This document shows positions 1 through 11,619 of a stretch of 64,000 bases of DNA, piece after piece (position 1 is the first letter of the stretch; every line of letters begins with the position of its first letter). The stretch is taken from positions 434,001 through 498,000 of the forward strand of contig NZ_JAGUCO010000001.1 of assembly GCF_018271995.1 (NCBI RefSeq), in the 5' to 3' direction. The position numbers and the translations under genes are program-made. The stretch comes from Carboxylicivirga linearis (GTDB lineage Bacteria > Bacteroidota > Bacteroidia > Bacteroidales > Marinilabiliaceae). The notes below the pieces were generated by a model, which saw only the letters and a program-made list of their open reading frames with translations, searched no databases and had not been told where the DNA came from.

Positions 1-105
1 CAGTCAAATGCTGCTGCTTCCGAGGAATTAGCATCCAGTTCAACAGAGCTAGATAGTCATGTTCGCGAGCTGACAAATATGATTGCACGATTTAGATTGC
101 AGTAA
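1..105 (+). CDS. C-terminal end of a methyl-accepting chemotaxis protein (partial)
   Basis: The first 34 codons read in frame 1 end in TAA at 103-105. They have the alanine/serine/glutamate-rich heptad pattern (AAASEELASSSTEL) followed by a hydrophobic end (MIARFRL), which is typical of the last helix of MCP signalling domains. The gene enters from the left, so its sensor domain and start are outside the window. It converges on the gene at 184-3390, with a shared terminator between them. The family call rests on a short fragment. Confidence 0.6.
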   Translation, partial: QSNAAASEELASSSTELDSHVRELTNMIARFRLQ

Positions 106-130
106 TTTTAAAAAAGGAAAGAATAAAATA

Positions 131-164
131 AAAAGAGCAAGGGAGATAACAACCTTGCTCTTTT
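131..164. terminator. Bidirectional rho-independent terminator
   Basis: A 12-bp perfect stem (131-142 with 153-164) encloses a 10-nt loop. It has an A run on the left and a T run on the right, so it can end transcription from both the chemotaxis gene and the minus-strand operon 8984-184. Confidence 0.8.
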
Positions 165-183
165 GTTTTAAACCTGTATTCTT

Positions 184-3100
184 CTATAATTTTATTCCCA
201 TAAAAAGAACATCATCAATTTGCTCTAATTCACCTTTCCAGTTTTCAAAGTTTGATTTTACTTTTTGGTATTGTTGATCAGAAGGTAATTCATGAATTTC
301 TTCAACCAAATTACGAACTCCAACCTTCATGAATTTTTTACCTAACGGGCCTCCAAACTGATCAGGATAACCATCCGAAAACAGGTAAATTTGATCACCT
401 ATTGAACAGTTGTACTCAATGTTTACAAAAGCATTCTTACCACTATCCTGATAGCTGTCTCCTATACTCCTTCGATTACCTTTATAAATATTCAATTCGT
501 TATTGATAATGAGGTATATTGGACGCTTAGCTGATGCTAATCTTATTTTGCGTGTTGGTATATGAACTTCTACAACTGATATGTCCATACCGTCCTTACT
601 TTGGGTCTCTTCACTCTTTTGAAGAAGTTTTTTAATTTCTTCATCAAGTTTCTCAAGTACACTTGCAGGAGAGTTAATCTCGGGTAAGCGGAAGATATCA
701 TTAAGGATGGTAGTTCCAATCATGGACATAAATGCTCCAGGAACACCATGTCCTGTGCAATCGGCGCAACAAATAATCAGATAATCACCACTTCTGTTAA
801 ACCAATAGAAATCACCACTAACAATATCACGGGGTGAAAAGTAAATGAAAGATTCAGGAAGTACATTCATTAAATCATTCATTGGTGGTAGAATAGAAGA
901 TTGAATCTTTTTGGCATAATTGATACTATCTGTTATATCTCTGTTTTTACGCTCAATTTCCTCCTTCTGTTCTCTTAGTACAATGGTTTGAGAATCGACC
1001 TCACGCTGTAATATTTGTTTTTGTTGTTTTAACTTTCGTTCTCTGAACTTGATGAGTAAATAAACTAAATAACCAAGTAATAAAAAAGCCAACGCAATTA
1101 GCCAAGGGTTATACCAAAATGGATTAGCTACGGTAATATTAACAGTTAATGGAGTTCCTGTGCCTACTCCATCTGCATTATAAGCTCGTATTCGTATCTT
1201 ATGTTTTCCTTCCCGCAGATAATCAATTTCTTTAAAGTTAATGTCTCCAAGTTGCGTCCATTCCTTGTCTTTGTCACTATCTCCAACATCATCAATTTTA
1301 AATTCATAAGAAACACCTTCTGGATTTATAAAACTTATTGCTCTAAAATCGAGTCTTAGATTATAGTACCTTTTACCGTATGGGTATGGTAGATTAATTT
1401 CTTCTTCTGTTGCATAGTGTTCGTCATCAATTTTTAATGCAGTAATATTTAAAAGAGGAGCCACATTATTTTTCGAATCCATTAAAGGATTATAGTTAAT
1501 AGCTCCCTTATTTGAAGCGAACCAAAGAGACCCATCTTGCGCCTTTGTTACTTGATTAAATTCAGCATCCATTGAATTGTTGTGATCAAAAATCCGAATT
1601 TTATTAGAATTCAGGTCCACACAACTTAGTCCAACATGATGACAAACCCATAAACGATTTTGACTATCACATTCAATGTTATAGCAATAATTCTTTTTAA
1701 GACCATCTTTAATGGTGATGGTTCTCATGCTATCAACAGAATAATAGATGATTCCTTTGTTTTTAGTAGCCAGCCATTTGTTTCCATGCACGTCCTCTGT
1801 CATATCAACTACATTAACAGCTGCTTGCATTAACTTATGGCGTTCGATCTTATCTTCTGAGATACTGCAAATTCCGTTATCCTTTGTGCCTACCCATATG
1901 ATTCCATCAGAGTCTTGATAAATGAAATTGATAGTATTGTGAGATAAACCACTACCCATATCATAAAATTTCTGACTGTGTTTGTCTGTATTTAACTGAT
2001 ATAGTCCTTCGCTTGTAGCAAGATATATAAGAGAGTCGATACCTAAAAGATCGTTAATTTTTTTACCTGATTCAGATTTGGTGTAAGAATAGGGTTTAAA
2101 CCTAAGCTCGTTTGGGCTGCGATAATACAAGCCTTTATTTGCTGTTGCAGCCCAAATTATTCCTTTTTTATCTTCATAAAGTTGAGTTATCTTATCACGC
2201 GGAACACCAAGAGCCGGGTCATAAAATTCGAAATCAGTAAAGCATAATGGATCATGTTTAATCAGACCATTGTCTAATCCTAGCCATAACTGATTGCCTG
2301 ACTTTAATATAGAGTGAACCTTCTGACTTTTAAAGCCAATTTCCTCCAGGTTGTAGAAGATAAAATATTGATTTACTAGGTTGGCTACTCCACCTCCGTA
2401 GGTTCCAAACCAATAGCTACCTTCTCTGTCACTTAATATCTTAGTGATATAATTTACTTCCAAACCGTTAATGGTAGAGAAGTTCATTGATTCAGTGTAG
2501 ACGTCTTGAGTGGAATTATAGAAAAGTTTTATTACTCCATTCTTTTTGGTAGCCAGCAATAAATTACCATCCTGATCTTCATAGATATCATTAACAGTTT
2601 CTTTTTCAATATTGAACTTTAAACACAGCTTGTTATCGGTCATGTGTTCCGTTTCGTCACTTCCTGTTTGATATTGATAAAAACCGTTATCATCGGTACC
2701 AATCCAATACTGACCATTTCTGCTTTTACTTTCAACAATAGTGTTTATTCTTGTTTCCGGAATACCTTCAACCTTTGATACTTCTACCTTGTTATAAGTT
2801 TCATCTTCAAAAATAACGTGATACAAACCTTCGCTAGTACCTATTAAAAAGTTGGTTTTGTTGATGGCAGCTAGTGAATAATAGTTCCGTATCTTATATT
2901 TCTTTCGTCCAAAGTAGGTGGTAACATTATAATCTTTGTCGACTTTAATTAAACCTTTGCGCTGTTCTATTGCCCAAATGTTATTTTCCTCATCCTCATC
3001 AATAGCATTGATTTTTTGATTGGTTTCTTTCAATATAATTTTATGAAAGACACCATCTTTTATGTACGAAAGGTTTCCATTTTTATGTCCACACCATAAT

Positions 3101-3390
3101 GATCCTTTATGATCTATAAAGAGTGTATTTACAAATGCATCTGCTAATGAATCCTCTTCTGTATATACTTTAAATTCAAACCCATCGTATCGTACCAAAC
3201 CCTCTCCTGTAGCTATCCATAAATAGCCATTATTTCCTTGCTTTAGACTATATACATAGTTTTGAGGCAAGCCAATTTCACTATTGTAGCTTTTAAAATC
3301 AAAGGATTGACCAATGAGATTACCTGGTAAAACAATAGTAAGGAAGAGGATTAATATACAATGCTTTACTGATAAGAATTTTTCTAACAT
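184..3390 (-). CDS. Propeller-type sensor fused to a SpoIIE/PP2C phosphatase
   Basis: This 1068-residue membrane receptor probably turns a periplasmic signal into dephosphorylation of a cytoplasmic partner. A signal peptide (to about residue 27) is followed by many two-component-regulator propeller repeats (the recurring pattern D..GxLWxGT.xG), then a Y_Y_Y-type beta domain (about 660-745), one membrane helix (about 757-778), a coiled coil rich in K/E/Q, and a SpoIIE domain from about 830 to the end. PP2C metal-site motifs are visible: GDFYW, ADCTGHG, SKDGMDIS, FSDGYPDQFGG and a terminal DDVLFMG. Known relatives with this receptor usually end in a histidine kinase; here the output is a phosphatase. 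It starts 1 nt after the stop of the upstream gene and is the last gene of the five-gene T9SS-linked operon. Its substrate, perhaps an anti-sigma antagonist, is not visible here. Confidence 0.85.
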   Translation of the reverse strand: MLEKFLSVKHCILILFLTIVLPGNLIGQSFDFKSYNSEIGLPQNYVYSLKQGNNGYLWIATGEGLVRYDGFEFKVYTEEDSLADAFVNTLFIDHKGSLWCGHKNGNLSYIKDGVFHKIILKETNQKINAIDEDEENNIWAIEQRKGLIKVDKDYNVTTYFGRKKYKIRNYYSLAAINKTNFLIGTSEGLYHVIFEDETYNKVEVSKVEGIPETRINTIVESKSRNGQYWIGTDDNGFYQYQTGSDETEHMTDNKLCLKFNIEKETVNDIYEDQDGNLLLATKKNGVIKLFYNSTQDVYTESMNFSTINGLEVNYITKILSDREGSYWFGTYGGGVANLVNQYFIFYNLEEIGFKSQKVHSILKSGNQLWLGLDNGLIKHDPLCFTDFEFYDPALGVPRDKITQLYEDKKGIIWAATANKGLYYRSPNELRFKPYSYTKSESGKKINDLLGIDSLIYLATSEGLYQLNTDKHSQKFYDMGSGLSHNTINFIYQDSDGIIWVGTKDNGICSISEDKIERHKLMQAAVNVVDMTEDVHGNKWLATKNKGIIYYSVDSMRTITIKDGLKKNYCYNIECDSQNRLWVCHHVGLSCVDLNSNKIRIFDHNNSMDAEFNQVTKAQDGSLWFASNKGAINYNPLMDSKNNVAPLLNITALKIDDEHYATEEEINLPYPYGKRYYNLRLDFRAISFINPEGVSYEFKIDDVGDSDKDKEWTQLGDINFKEIDYLREGKHKIRIRAYNADGVGTGTPLTVNITVANPFWYNPWLIALAFLLLGYLVYLLIKFRERKLKQQKQILQREVDSQTIVLREQKEEIERKNRDITDSINYAKKIQSSILPPMNDLMNVLPESFIYFSPRDIVSGDFYWFNRSGDYLIICCADCTGHGVPGAFMSMIGTTILNDIFRLPEINSPASVLEKLDEEIKKLLQKSEETQSKDGMDISVVEVHIPTRKIRLASAKRPIYLIINNELNIYKGNRRSIGDSYQDSGKNAFVNIEYNCSIGDQIYLFSDGYPDQFGGPLGKKFMKVGVRNLVEEIHELPSDQQYQKVKSNFENWKGELEQIDDVLFMGIKL

Positions 3391-3391
3391 A

Positions 3392-4369
3392 TTATTGGGC
3401 CTTTACTTTTCTATGAGTTGGTTTTGGGATGTATTTAGGTACGCCTCCAATAGGAACACTGTATAGTTTAAGTCCTTTACCATCCTGGTTCTCTAAGCGG
3501 ATAACCACATTGTTGTTTCTTATATGAGCACTTTTATTTTTTACCATGCGTATATCCAGAGAAGAAAAATATTCTTCTTTTTTAATCTTAAAGTTACTTT
3601 CCGCCCAATCATCATCGGCAGAGATTTTCATTGGAGACCCAGGTCTGGCAACAGACCGCACCAGAATAATACCATCTTTGTCCCAGTCAAAATTTGATTG
3701 TTTAATGTAAACCGTCGAAGTATCATTAAGGTAAGGATAAATATGAGATGTTTGTGTTACATCATCATGCATTCTGAATTTGTACTTGAAGTAATAGGCA
3801 AATGCCCCTTCAACCTCATGATTGTCGTTGGCGTTATTACTTAAAAATAGCCGATACATATTTCCATCATCGCCCGATATACCTTCAATAATTACTTTAA
3901 ATATATAACCTCCGTCTTCAGGTAAATACTCACCTTCGCTTGGATTGTAAGGGCCAAATGTATACCAGTTAAGGTTATATTCAGGATCGTTGCCAAATAT
4001 TTTAGAGTCCAGCTCTGAACCACTGTCGTAATCACCATCTAGGTTACCATCACGGGCATCTTGATTAGAACAACTTCCTTTACCACCGTATACGCTAAAT
4101 CTAGTTCGGGTATTCCATTCGCCTTGAACCTCATCATTATCTCCTCCGGTATCCGGATCGAATACGCGGATATAGATAGGGCTATTAAAATTCTCAGGTA
4201 CGGCAAAAAAGATAATCTGACAAAAGTTATCATCTCCCCAATAGGTTTCTCCTTCTGATCCAAATGTGACCAGATTAGGAATATTCTCATCGGTTCCAGG
4301 CACAGGTTGCGCCTTAGATAAAATACTTGTCAGTAAAAGTGGCAGGAGTAGTTTGAGTAATTTGGACAT
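3392..4369 (-). CDS. Secreted protein of unknown function in T9SS-linked operon
   Basis: This 325-residue protein starts with a clear signal peptide (KLLKLLLPLLLTSILSKA). The mature part is rich in Asp, Gly, Asn and Tyr. It contains stretches such as RVFDPDTGGDNDE and GNLDGDYDSGSE that look like calcium-binding or beta-sandwich loops. I recognise no enzyme motif. It is spaced 2 nt from the PD40/PKD gene upstream and 1 nt from the phosphatase gene downstream, so it is almost certainly co-transcribed. It may be a periplasmic or surface accessory of the type IX cargo encoded first in the operon; that is inference from position. Confidence 0.7.
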   Translation of the reverse strand: MSKLLKLLLPLLLTSILSKAQPVPGTDENIPNLVTFGSEGETYWGDDNFCQIIFFAVPENFNSPIYIRVFDPDTGGDNDEVQGEWNTRTRFSVYGGKGSCSNQDARDGNLDGDYDSGSELDSKIFGNDPEYNLNWYTFGPYNPSEGEYLPEDGGYIFKVIIEGISGDDGNMYRLFLSNNANDNHEVEGAFAYYFKYKFRMHDDVTQTSHIYPYLNDTSTVYIKQSNFDWDKDGIILVRSVARPGSPMKISADDDWAESNFKIKKEEYFSSLDIRMVKNKSAHIRNNNVVIRLENQDGKGLKLYSVPIGGVPKYIPKPTHRKVKAQ

Positions 4370-4371
4370 AA

Positions 4372-5784
4372 TTAATCGCTTACAATTATTTCTTTAATTG
4401 AACACATTTTTAATAGGGGGTGTTTAGTTGATATAGCACCACACTTAATAAGGTACTTTCCTTTTGTTCGAAATATATGATGAATTGTTTCACCTTTTAG
4501 TAAAGTTCCATCACCCATATCCCAATAAAATTCTTTTGGAGTAAAGTCACCAAGGTGAGATTCAGTAACATCAAAGGTGATTTCCTGATTTATTTTAATA
4601 TCTTCCTGAGCAGTAATGTAAATCTGCTCAATCCTGGTTACATCAATGGTGTATTCCGATAAAGCGAAGATCTCTTCACCAATAGATGTATCTATCATAC
4701 TTAGTTTTACACTGTATTCTCCCGGACCTTTAAAACAATACAAGACGGTATCGCCCATGGCTTTATCTGTGTTGTTAAAAGTCCATTGGTATTTATAAGG
4801 TCCTTCGGTATCATCTGCTTCTAGTGTCATATCGTCATAAAATTCGAAGCAATAGCTATCTTCCTGCTGTAATTCACATGCTTCAAATATGGGAAACAAA
4901 CGATCGAATCGGTAAAGGTTATCGGTTCCATCTCTGTCGGAGCCAAAAAATCCCCATTGTTCATCTTCAGAAATAAAGCAACTGAAATCATTTGCTTCGG
5001 TATTTATATCATCATCTAAAGCTATTGGAGTACTCCATCCTTCTTCCGTTTGAAGGGAGTAAAACAAATCCAGACCTCCTTTGCCACCATGACCATTGGA
5101 AGCAAAATAAAGCTTGCCACTTGAATGATAGAAGGGAAAGAGTTCCGATTCACTGGTGTTAATTTTGTCTCCCATATTTATTGCAGGTCCCCATTCTTCG
5201 TTTATTTTTTCAGAGTAATAAATATCTGTTTTACCATAACCTTCTTCCATATCTGATATAAAAAACAGAAATTGTCCATCTGAGCTTATGGTTGGTTGAG
5301 CAGTATTGTAATTCCGACGTGAGTTAAAAGGTAGATTGTTTTTTCGCGACCATCCTCTATTGCCCATCTCGGACTGGTATACGCCCATCAAATTACCCGA
5401 TCGACTTCTTTGACTTCTTTTATAGGTGTCGTAATGGTTCTGACCAACAAACATCACATTTCCATCTTCTGAGAAAGTTATTGACCCGGTATTAAAAGGA
5501 GAAAGAAAATCTTTTTCAAAACGTACCGGTTTAGTAAATGTTGAATCGGCATTTAATTGGGCACTGAAGATGTGGTAAAGTAGTTGTTTGTTGTCGTCGT
5601 AATAACGTTTCAAAAAACTTACAGGTTGGTTTGAACTATAATATAGAATTGAATCCCTCAGAAAAGGAGACATTTCGTTGTTAGAGCTACTGCTAAAAGG
5701 AAGTTTCTGTATTTGAACATCCTGAGCCACTGCACCTGAAGTTATTGCTATTAGTAGAGATATGGTTAAATATATTACTTTCAT
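4372..5784 (-). CDS. PD40/WD40-like and PKD-domain cell-envelope protein
   Basis: The ATG at 5784 is preferred over one 57 nt further upstream. It gives a clean signal peptide (MKVIYLTISLLIAITSGAVA) and lies 10 nt after the stop of the porP-like gene. The 470-residue product has at least four PD40 repeats, recognisable by SxDGxxxFFxS and DLFYS/DIYYS elements (about residues 85-285). Two PKD-like beta domains follow (about 310-375 and 385-460; the second has FYWDMGDGT). Proteins with PD40 repeats next to PorP, for example PorE in Porphyromonas, take part in type IX secretion, but this one lacks the OmpA peptidoglycan-binding domain of PorE. It may anchor or scaffold the neighbouring PorP-like protein. 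Confidence 0.75.
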   Translation of the reverse strand: MKVIYLTISLLIAITSGAVAQDVQIQKLPFSSSSNNEMSPFLRDSILYYSSNQPVSFLKRYYDDNKQLLYHIFSAQLNADSTFTKPVRFEKDFLSPFNTGSITFSEDGNVMFVGQNHYDTYKRSQRSRSGNLMGVYQSEMGNRGWSRKNNLPFNSRRNYNTAQPTISSDGQFLFFISDMEEGYGKTDIYYSEKINEEWGPAINMGDKINTSESELFPFYHSSGKLYFASNGHGGKGGLDLFYSLQTEEGWSTPIALDDDINTEANDFSCFISEDEQWGFFGSDRDGTDNLYRFDRLFPIFEACELQQEDSYCFEFYDDMTLEADDTEGPYKYQWTFNNTDKAMGDTVLYCFKGPGEYSVKLSMIDTSIGEEIFALSEYTIDVTRIEQIYITAQEDIKINQEITFDVTESHLGDFTPKEFYWDMGDGTLLKGETIHHIFRTKGKYLIKCGAISTKHPLLKMCSIKEIIVSD

Positions 5785-5794
5785 TGCAAGTGGA

Positions 5795-6715
5795 TTAGAA
5801 AAATTTAGGGTTTGGAGTACTAATTTTATATCCAAAATCAAACTGTATTGAAATCTCGTGAGTTCCGTTGTTGTATGATTTTAAATAACTACCAGCCGAA
5901 TAGTCGAAGCTATAAGCAAAGCGCATTTGATTGGTAATCTGATAACCTATTAATCCTACAATATCCTTGTTATTTCTGAATGATGCTCCCAGCCAAATCA
6001 TTTTATTATAAATGGCTGTAACATTTGCATCAATTATAGGTTTGAATTGTGGATTATATTGGGTTAAAACACTTGGTTGAATATCGAAGTGTTCTGATAA
6101 GTTGAACAGATATCCGGCAGTTGCTATGTAATCTGATTTATCGGGAGCAAATCCTTCCGTTTCAGATTTTCCAATGTCAAAATAGATGAAGTTAGGTACA
6201 GATATTCCGGCAAAGAAGTGATTGTTATACCAGGCAATACCCAAGCCTACCATTGGTGAGCCAGCACTCTCGTTGGAAGAGAAAATGTTACCTAAATCAG
6301 GGTCTAAGGTTTTTACGGAGGTCCAGTTTGAGTTATAATTAACAAAACCGGCATTTAAGCCAAAGCTTAACCTTTTATTATCATCCATCAATATTCGGTA
6401 GGTATATGAAAGGGAAGCTCCTGTTTGCCTTGTTACTCCATACTCCTGATTGAAGACATCAAAACCTAAAGCCACTTTTTTATTCTTTAAGGGTGCATGT
6501 CCGCTTAAGTATTGTTCGCTTGGAGCACCATTAAAACCAACCCATTTTTGTCGGTATGAACCAAATAATGAAATAGCTTCTCTGTTTCCGGCAAACGCAG
6601 AATTAACAGCATAGCGATTGTGCATATATTGACTCATCACCAGATCTTTTTGAGCAAAAGCAGCAACTGTTGGAATGGTCAGAAAAATGAGTATCAGTTG
6701 GGTTATTCTTTTCAT
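5795..6715 (-). CDS. PorP/SprF family type IX secretion outer-membrane protein
   Basis: The 306-residue product has a signal peptide ending at AFAQ and the family's opening signature QKDLVMSQYMHNRYAVNSAFAG, followed by a beta-barrel (alternating aromatic/polar strands, ending FDFGYKI). PorP/SprF proteins sit in the outer membrane, and each tends to serve a cognate T9SS cargo with a type B C-terminal domain. The gene directly upstream (6729-8984) encodes such a cargo, 13 nt away, so the pair fits the known cargo/PorP arrangement. Length and N-terminus match the family. Confidence 0.9.
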   Translation of the reverse strand: MKRITQLILIFLTIPTVAAFAQKDLVMSQYMHNRYAVNSAFAGNREAISLFGSYRQKWVGFNGAPSEQYLSGHAPLKNKKVALGFDVFNQEYGVTRQTGASLSYTYRILMDDNKRLSFGLNAGFVNYNSNWTSVKTLDPDLGNIFSSNESAGSPMVGLGIAWYNNHFFAGISVPNFIYFDIGKSETEGFAPDKSDYIATAGYLFNLSEHFDIQPSVLTQYNPQFKPIIDANVTAIYNKMIWLGASFRNNKDIVGLIGYQITNQMRFAYSFDYSAGSYLKSYNNGTHEISIQFDFGYKISTPNPKFF

Positions 6716-6728
6716 TGTGCTTTGCTGT

Positions 6729-8984
6729 TTAGTATTTTATTACCAGAAAATCTTTCTTAGTCTGAAGTTCTTTAGTGTCTTTTGTTATTCCGGTAAATGT
6801 ATAATAATAGGTGTCTGCTGGTAGTAATTTTCCATTGTTATCAAAGCCTTTCCACCATCCGTTAGAGCCGTATTTAGTTTCATCATACACTAACATTCCA
6901 TTCCGGTTGAAGACATATAATTGTGTATCGTCTAAATGTTCAGCTCCGCCAATTATAAATTCATTGTTTGAAATAGCATTTGGTGAAAATCCATTTGGGG
7001 CAGTTAATAGTTTTTGGGTTATGACGAACTCATCACTTACAACACAATCATCACTGCTACTAACATTCCAGGTAAGATAAGTCTCTCCTTCCGGAATTTC
7101 TATAGCTCGTCCGCTTCCGTCGGGTAATGTTTGCATAATAACATTTTGAGAGGAGCTTTCCCACCAGCCAATCATACCTTCTTCCCATCCGGTTGGATTA
7201 AGGCTTATTGAATCAATTAAATATAGAGTCTGGTTATCACCGGCAAACACATTTTCGGGTAATTTATTAAAGGTTATATCAACCGTTTGTGTCGATACGC
7301 AATTGGCATTGTTCACATTCTCTACACGCCAACTTAAGGTATGCGTTTCCTGTACTTCTTGATTGTTTCTGTCAATTGTGAAGGTTGAAGACTGCGAATT
7401 AATATCAGAAAACTCTCCGTAAAGTGAAGACCAGGTTCCTTGTTCTTCATCGTCCAGATTAGCATTAAGAATAATTTCATTACCGCATTCAGGATAATAA
7501 TCCCCGGGTACTGATTTCGGAATAAAATCAACCTCTACCGAAAATTCCTCACTTAAATCTGAAGAGCAACCCAAGTTGTCGGTCAGCTTTGCAAGCTGGT
7601 AGGAGTTTAATCCAACTTCAACAGGATTGAGTATTGTTTCGGTGTATGAATTACCTAATGAAACTTCCTGATAGTCATCGTCAGTATAGTTAAGTGTTAG
7701 AGGATAATATTCACTGGTTGTTTGAGTTCGTAGTACAGCATTTGCTCCTTCACAAATGGCCGTATCGCCTTTTGCCAGAGCTAGTGTTGGCGGATTAATA
7801 AAAGTTATATCAACAGTTGCAATATCGCTGCAACCTTCATTTGTTTCCTGCCATGAGAGGGTATAGGTTCCAAAACCATCGGCAGTGGCAACAGCGTTGG
7901 TTGAAATTGCATCGTCGAATGTGATACCAGTTGTTGGTAGCCATTCTCCACTTCCTTTATCTATAATTGCATTTAAAGTATAACCTTTAGTTAAATCTGC
8001 GTTGCACCAGTTAGCATCCAAACCGGCATTGGGAGTGGGTTTATTGTCAACAACAATGGCTTCACCATGTAAGCTGTCGATATGTGCCGCGCAACCTCTT
8101 TGGTCAATAACTTCGGTTAAATTCCAAGTGGTTTCTTGTGTAGCTTGAATAGAAATAAGATCAGAAGCTAATATATTAGTTCTGGTTTGTTCATCTTGGC
8201 CATCAGAAATGGTATACCTATATGGTGAAGTACCGTTTTTAATTACAGTATTAACTTCCAGTTGGTAATTAACCCCATCGTTTGAGCAAATAATCTGATT
8301 ACCACTGATGGTTGCTTCCGGTGAACCCCATAAATCAACAACAATCTCATCTGTAGCTTTACATGCACCGTTTTCTTCAGTGAGAGTTAGCGTATATGTG
8401 TCAGCTGTTTCACTAGTGAAAATGGCATTGGGGATGGAGTTGTTATTAAAACCACCTCCGGTAACATCATCCCAATACATAATGTGGTTAGGGTCACTGA
8501 GAGTTGCATTTAGAGGTGCTACATATCCACATTGGGGAGTAAAATCGCCTGCGTTGGGAGTAGGCATTGCATTAATGTTCATTGTCATGGATCCGGAAAC
8601 ATCTGTTGATCCATATCCATCATCGCTTGGGGAATATTTCCAGTCGGCTGAATTAATGGTATTATCAAAAACTTCAATCAATGTAATTTCCGAAGTATCA
8701 GACATGGTTAAGGTAGACGTTGTCCACACGCCATTTTCTAAATCATTTTCAAAAATATCCTGATTAAGTTCCAGCTGATATCTGGCTCCATTCGTTTCTT
8801 TATTAGTAATAACATAGACAATACCGAACGGAGCTTCTCCTTCAAATAAGATTTTTAGCTCAGCTCTTCCAGATTCGCAAGAGTCAGTATCTGCACTCAC
8901 AATAGTTGCGGTAGGCTGAGCAAATAGGCTTATATAAGATAGGGCCCAGAGGGCCAAAAACGTCCAAAGAAATTTCACTTTCAT
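6729..8984 (-). CDS. Large secreted adhesin-like protein with type B T9SS sorting domain
   Basis: The ATG at 8984 gives a signal peptide (MKVKFLWTFLALWALSYISLFAQ); an ATG 60 nt upstream would add a non-signal leader. The 751-residue product consists of repeated Ig-like beta domains with paired cysteines (CGYVAPLNATLSD, CSNDGVNYQLEV, CNADLTKGYTLNA, CGNEIILNANLDD). It ends in a domain of about 90 residues, with TAPNGFSPN, LYVFNRNGMLVYD, WWKGFD and LPADTYYYTF, which is the gliding-motility-associated type B sorting domain. Such proteins are exported by the type IX system and held on the surface. It is the first gene of the operon, so its promoter should lie in the 8985-9411 spacer. The domain count suggests an adhesin or structural filament component. 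Confidence 0.85.
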   Translation of the reverse strand: MKVKFLWTFLALWALSYISLFAQPTATIVSADTDSCESGRAELKILFEGEAPFGIVYVITNKETNGARYQLELNQDIFENDLENGVWTTSTLTMSDTSEITLIEVFDNTINSADWKYSPSDDGYGSTDVSGSMTMNINAMPTPNAGDFTPQCGYVAPLNATLSDPNHIMYWDDVTGGGFNNNSIPNAIFTSETADTYTLTLTEENGACKATDEIVVDLWGSPEATISGNQIICSNDGVNYQLEVNTVIKNGTSPYRYTISDGQDEQTRTNILASDLISIQATQETTWNLTEVIDQRGCAAHIDSLHGEAIVVDNKPTPNAGLDANWCNADLTKGYTLNAIIDKGSGEWLPTTGITFDDAISTNAVATADGFGTYTLSWQETNEGCSDIATVDITFINPPTLALAKGDTAICEGANAVLRTQTTSEYYPLTLNYTDDDYQEVSLGNSYTETILNPVEVGLNSYQLAKLTDNLGCSSDLSEEFSVEVDFIPKSVPGDYYPECGNEIILNANLDDEEQGTWSSLYGEFSDINSQSSTFTIDRNNQEVQETHTLSWRVENVNNANCVSTQTVDITFNKLPENVFAGDNQTLYLIDSISLNPTGWEEGMIGWWESSSQNVIMQTLPDGSGRAIEIPEGETYLTWNVSSSDDCVVSDEFVITQKLLTAPNGFSPNAISNNEFIIGGAEHLDDTQLYVFNRNGMLVYDETKYGSNGWWKGFDNNGKLLPADTYYYTFTGITKDTKELQTKKDFLVIKY

Positions 8985-9060
8985 CCCCAAAAGTTTAGTT
9001 ATAATGTGTAACCAAGAACTCCTCAAATGGCTACATAAGAACATTATAAGTCATACTATA

Positions 9061-9068
9061 CAAACATA
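9061..9068 (-). promoter_or_regulatory. Candidate -7 element for the T9SS-linked operon, in the 8985-9411 spacer
   Basis: On the minus strand this reads TATGTTTG, matching the Bacteroidota -7 consensus TAnnTTTG. It would put the transcript start about 70 nt upstream of the ATG at 8984. No well-spaced TTTG -33 box is present. The rest of the 427-bp divergent spacer holds a second overlapping pair of such elements at 9143-9158, one on each strand, and a small inverted repeat (9184-9199). I see no gene in it. Confidence 0.35.
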
Positions 9069-9390
9069 AATATTAATTAACAAAGGGCATTAAAATTTAA
9101 CATTGATATTACGGTGTTAGTAAACGAAAAGATTCATTTTATCAAATTTATAATTTTGAAGGCTAGTGATTGCAGTGATTGGCATCCTTTAATAAGGATT
9201 GTTGATTGCTTTATTGTTAAATGAGAGAGTTTATCGAACTCAGCATTAATAAACGAGTAAAAGGAAGTTGATTTTGGTCAGCCAATTCCTTACTTTGTGT
9301 CGATTGTCGATAATATTTGGTTGTTTGTCCTTAAGTAATCTTCTCGTAATCTAATTTGAATAAATTCGTTGATTGATGCTAAGAATATAA

Positions 9391-11547
<2,157 letters not shown>

Positions 11548-11573
11548 CAGAGTATTTATAGATTATTCAAAGA

Positions 11574-11605
11574 GCTGCACCCGTTTTGGGTGCGGCCTTT
11601 TTTTT
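11574..11605 (+). terminator. Rho-independent terminator of the GH97 gene
   Basis: A 9-bp stem (11574-11582 with 11588-11596, one G-T pair) with a 5-nt loop is followed by a run of eight T. It lies 27 nt after the GH97 stop codon. Confidence 0.85.
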
Positions 11606-11619
11606 GATGAAAGGCACTT

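Noticed and set aside
8308-8763. A 151-codon open frame antisense to the T9SS cargo gene
   Set aside because: It is a shadow of the opposite-strand gene, which has clear domain structure; the antisense product has no recognisable pattern.
9143-9158. Overlapping TAnnTTTG elements on both strands as the GH97 promoter
   Set aside because: They lie about 260 nt from the GH97 start and lack -33 boxes; too weak to list as a separate promoter.
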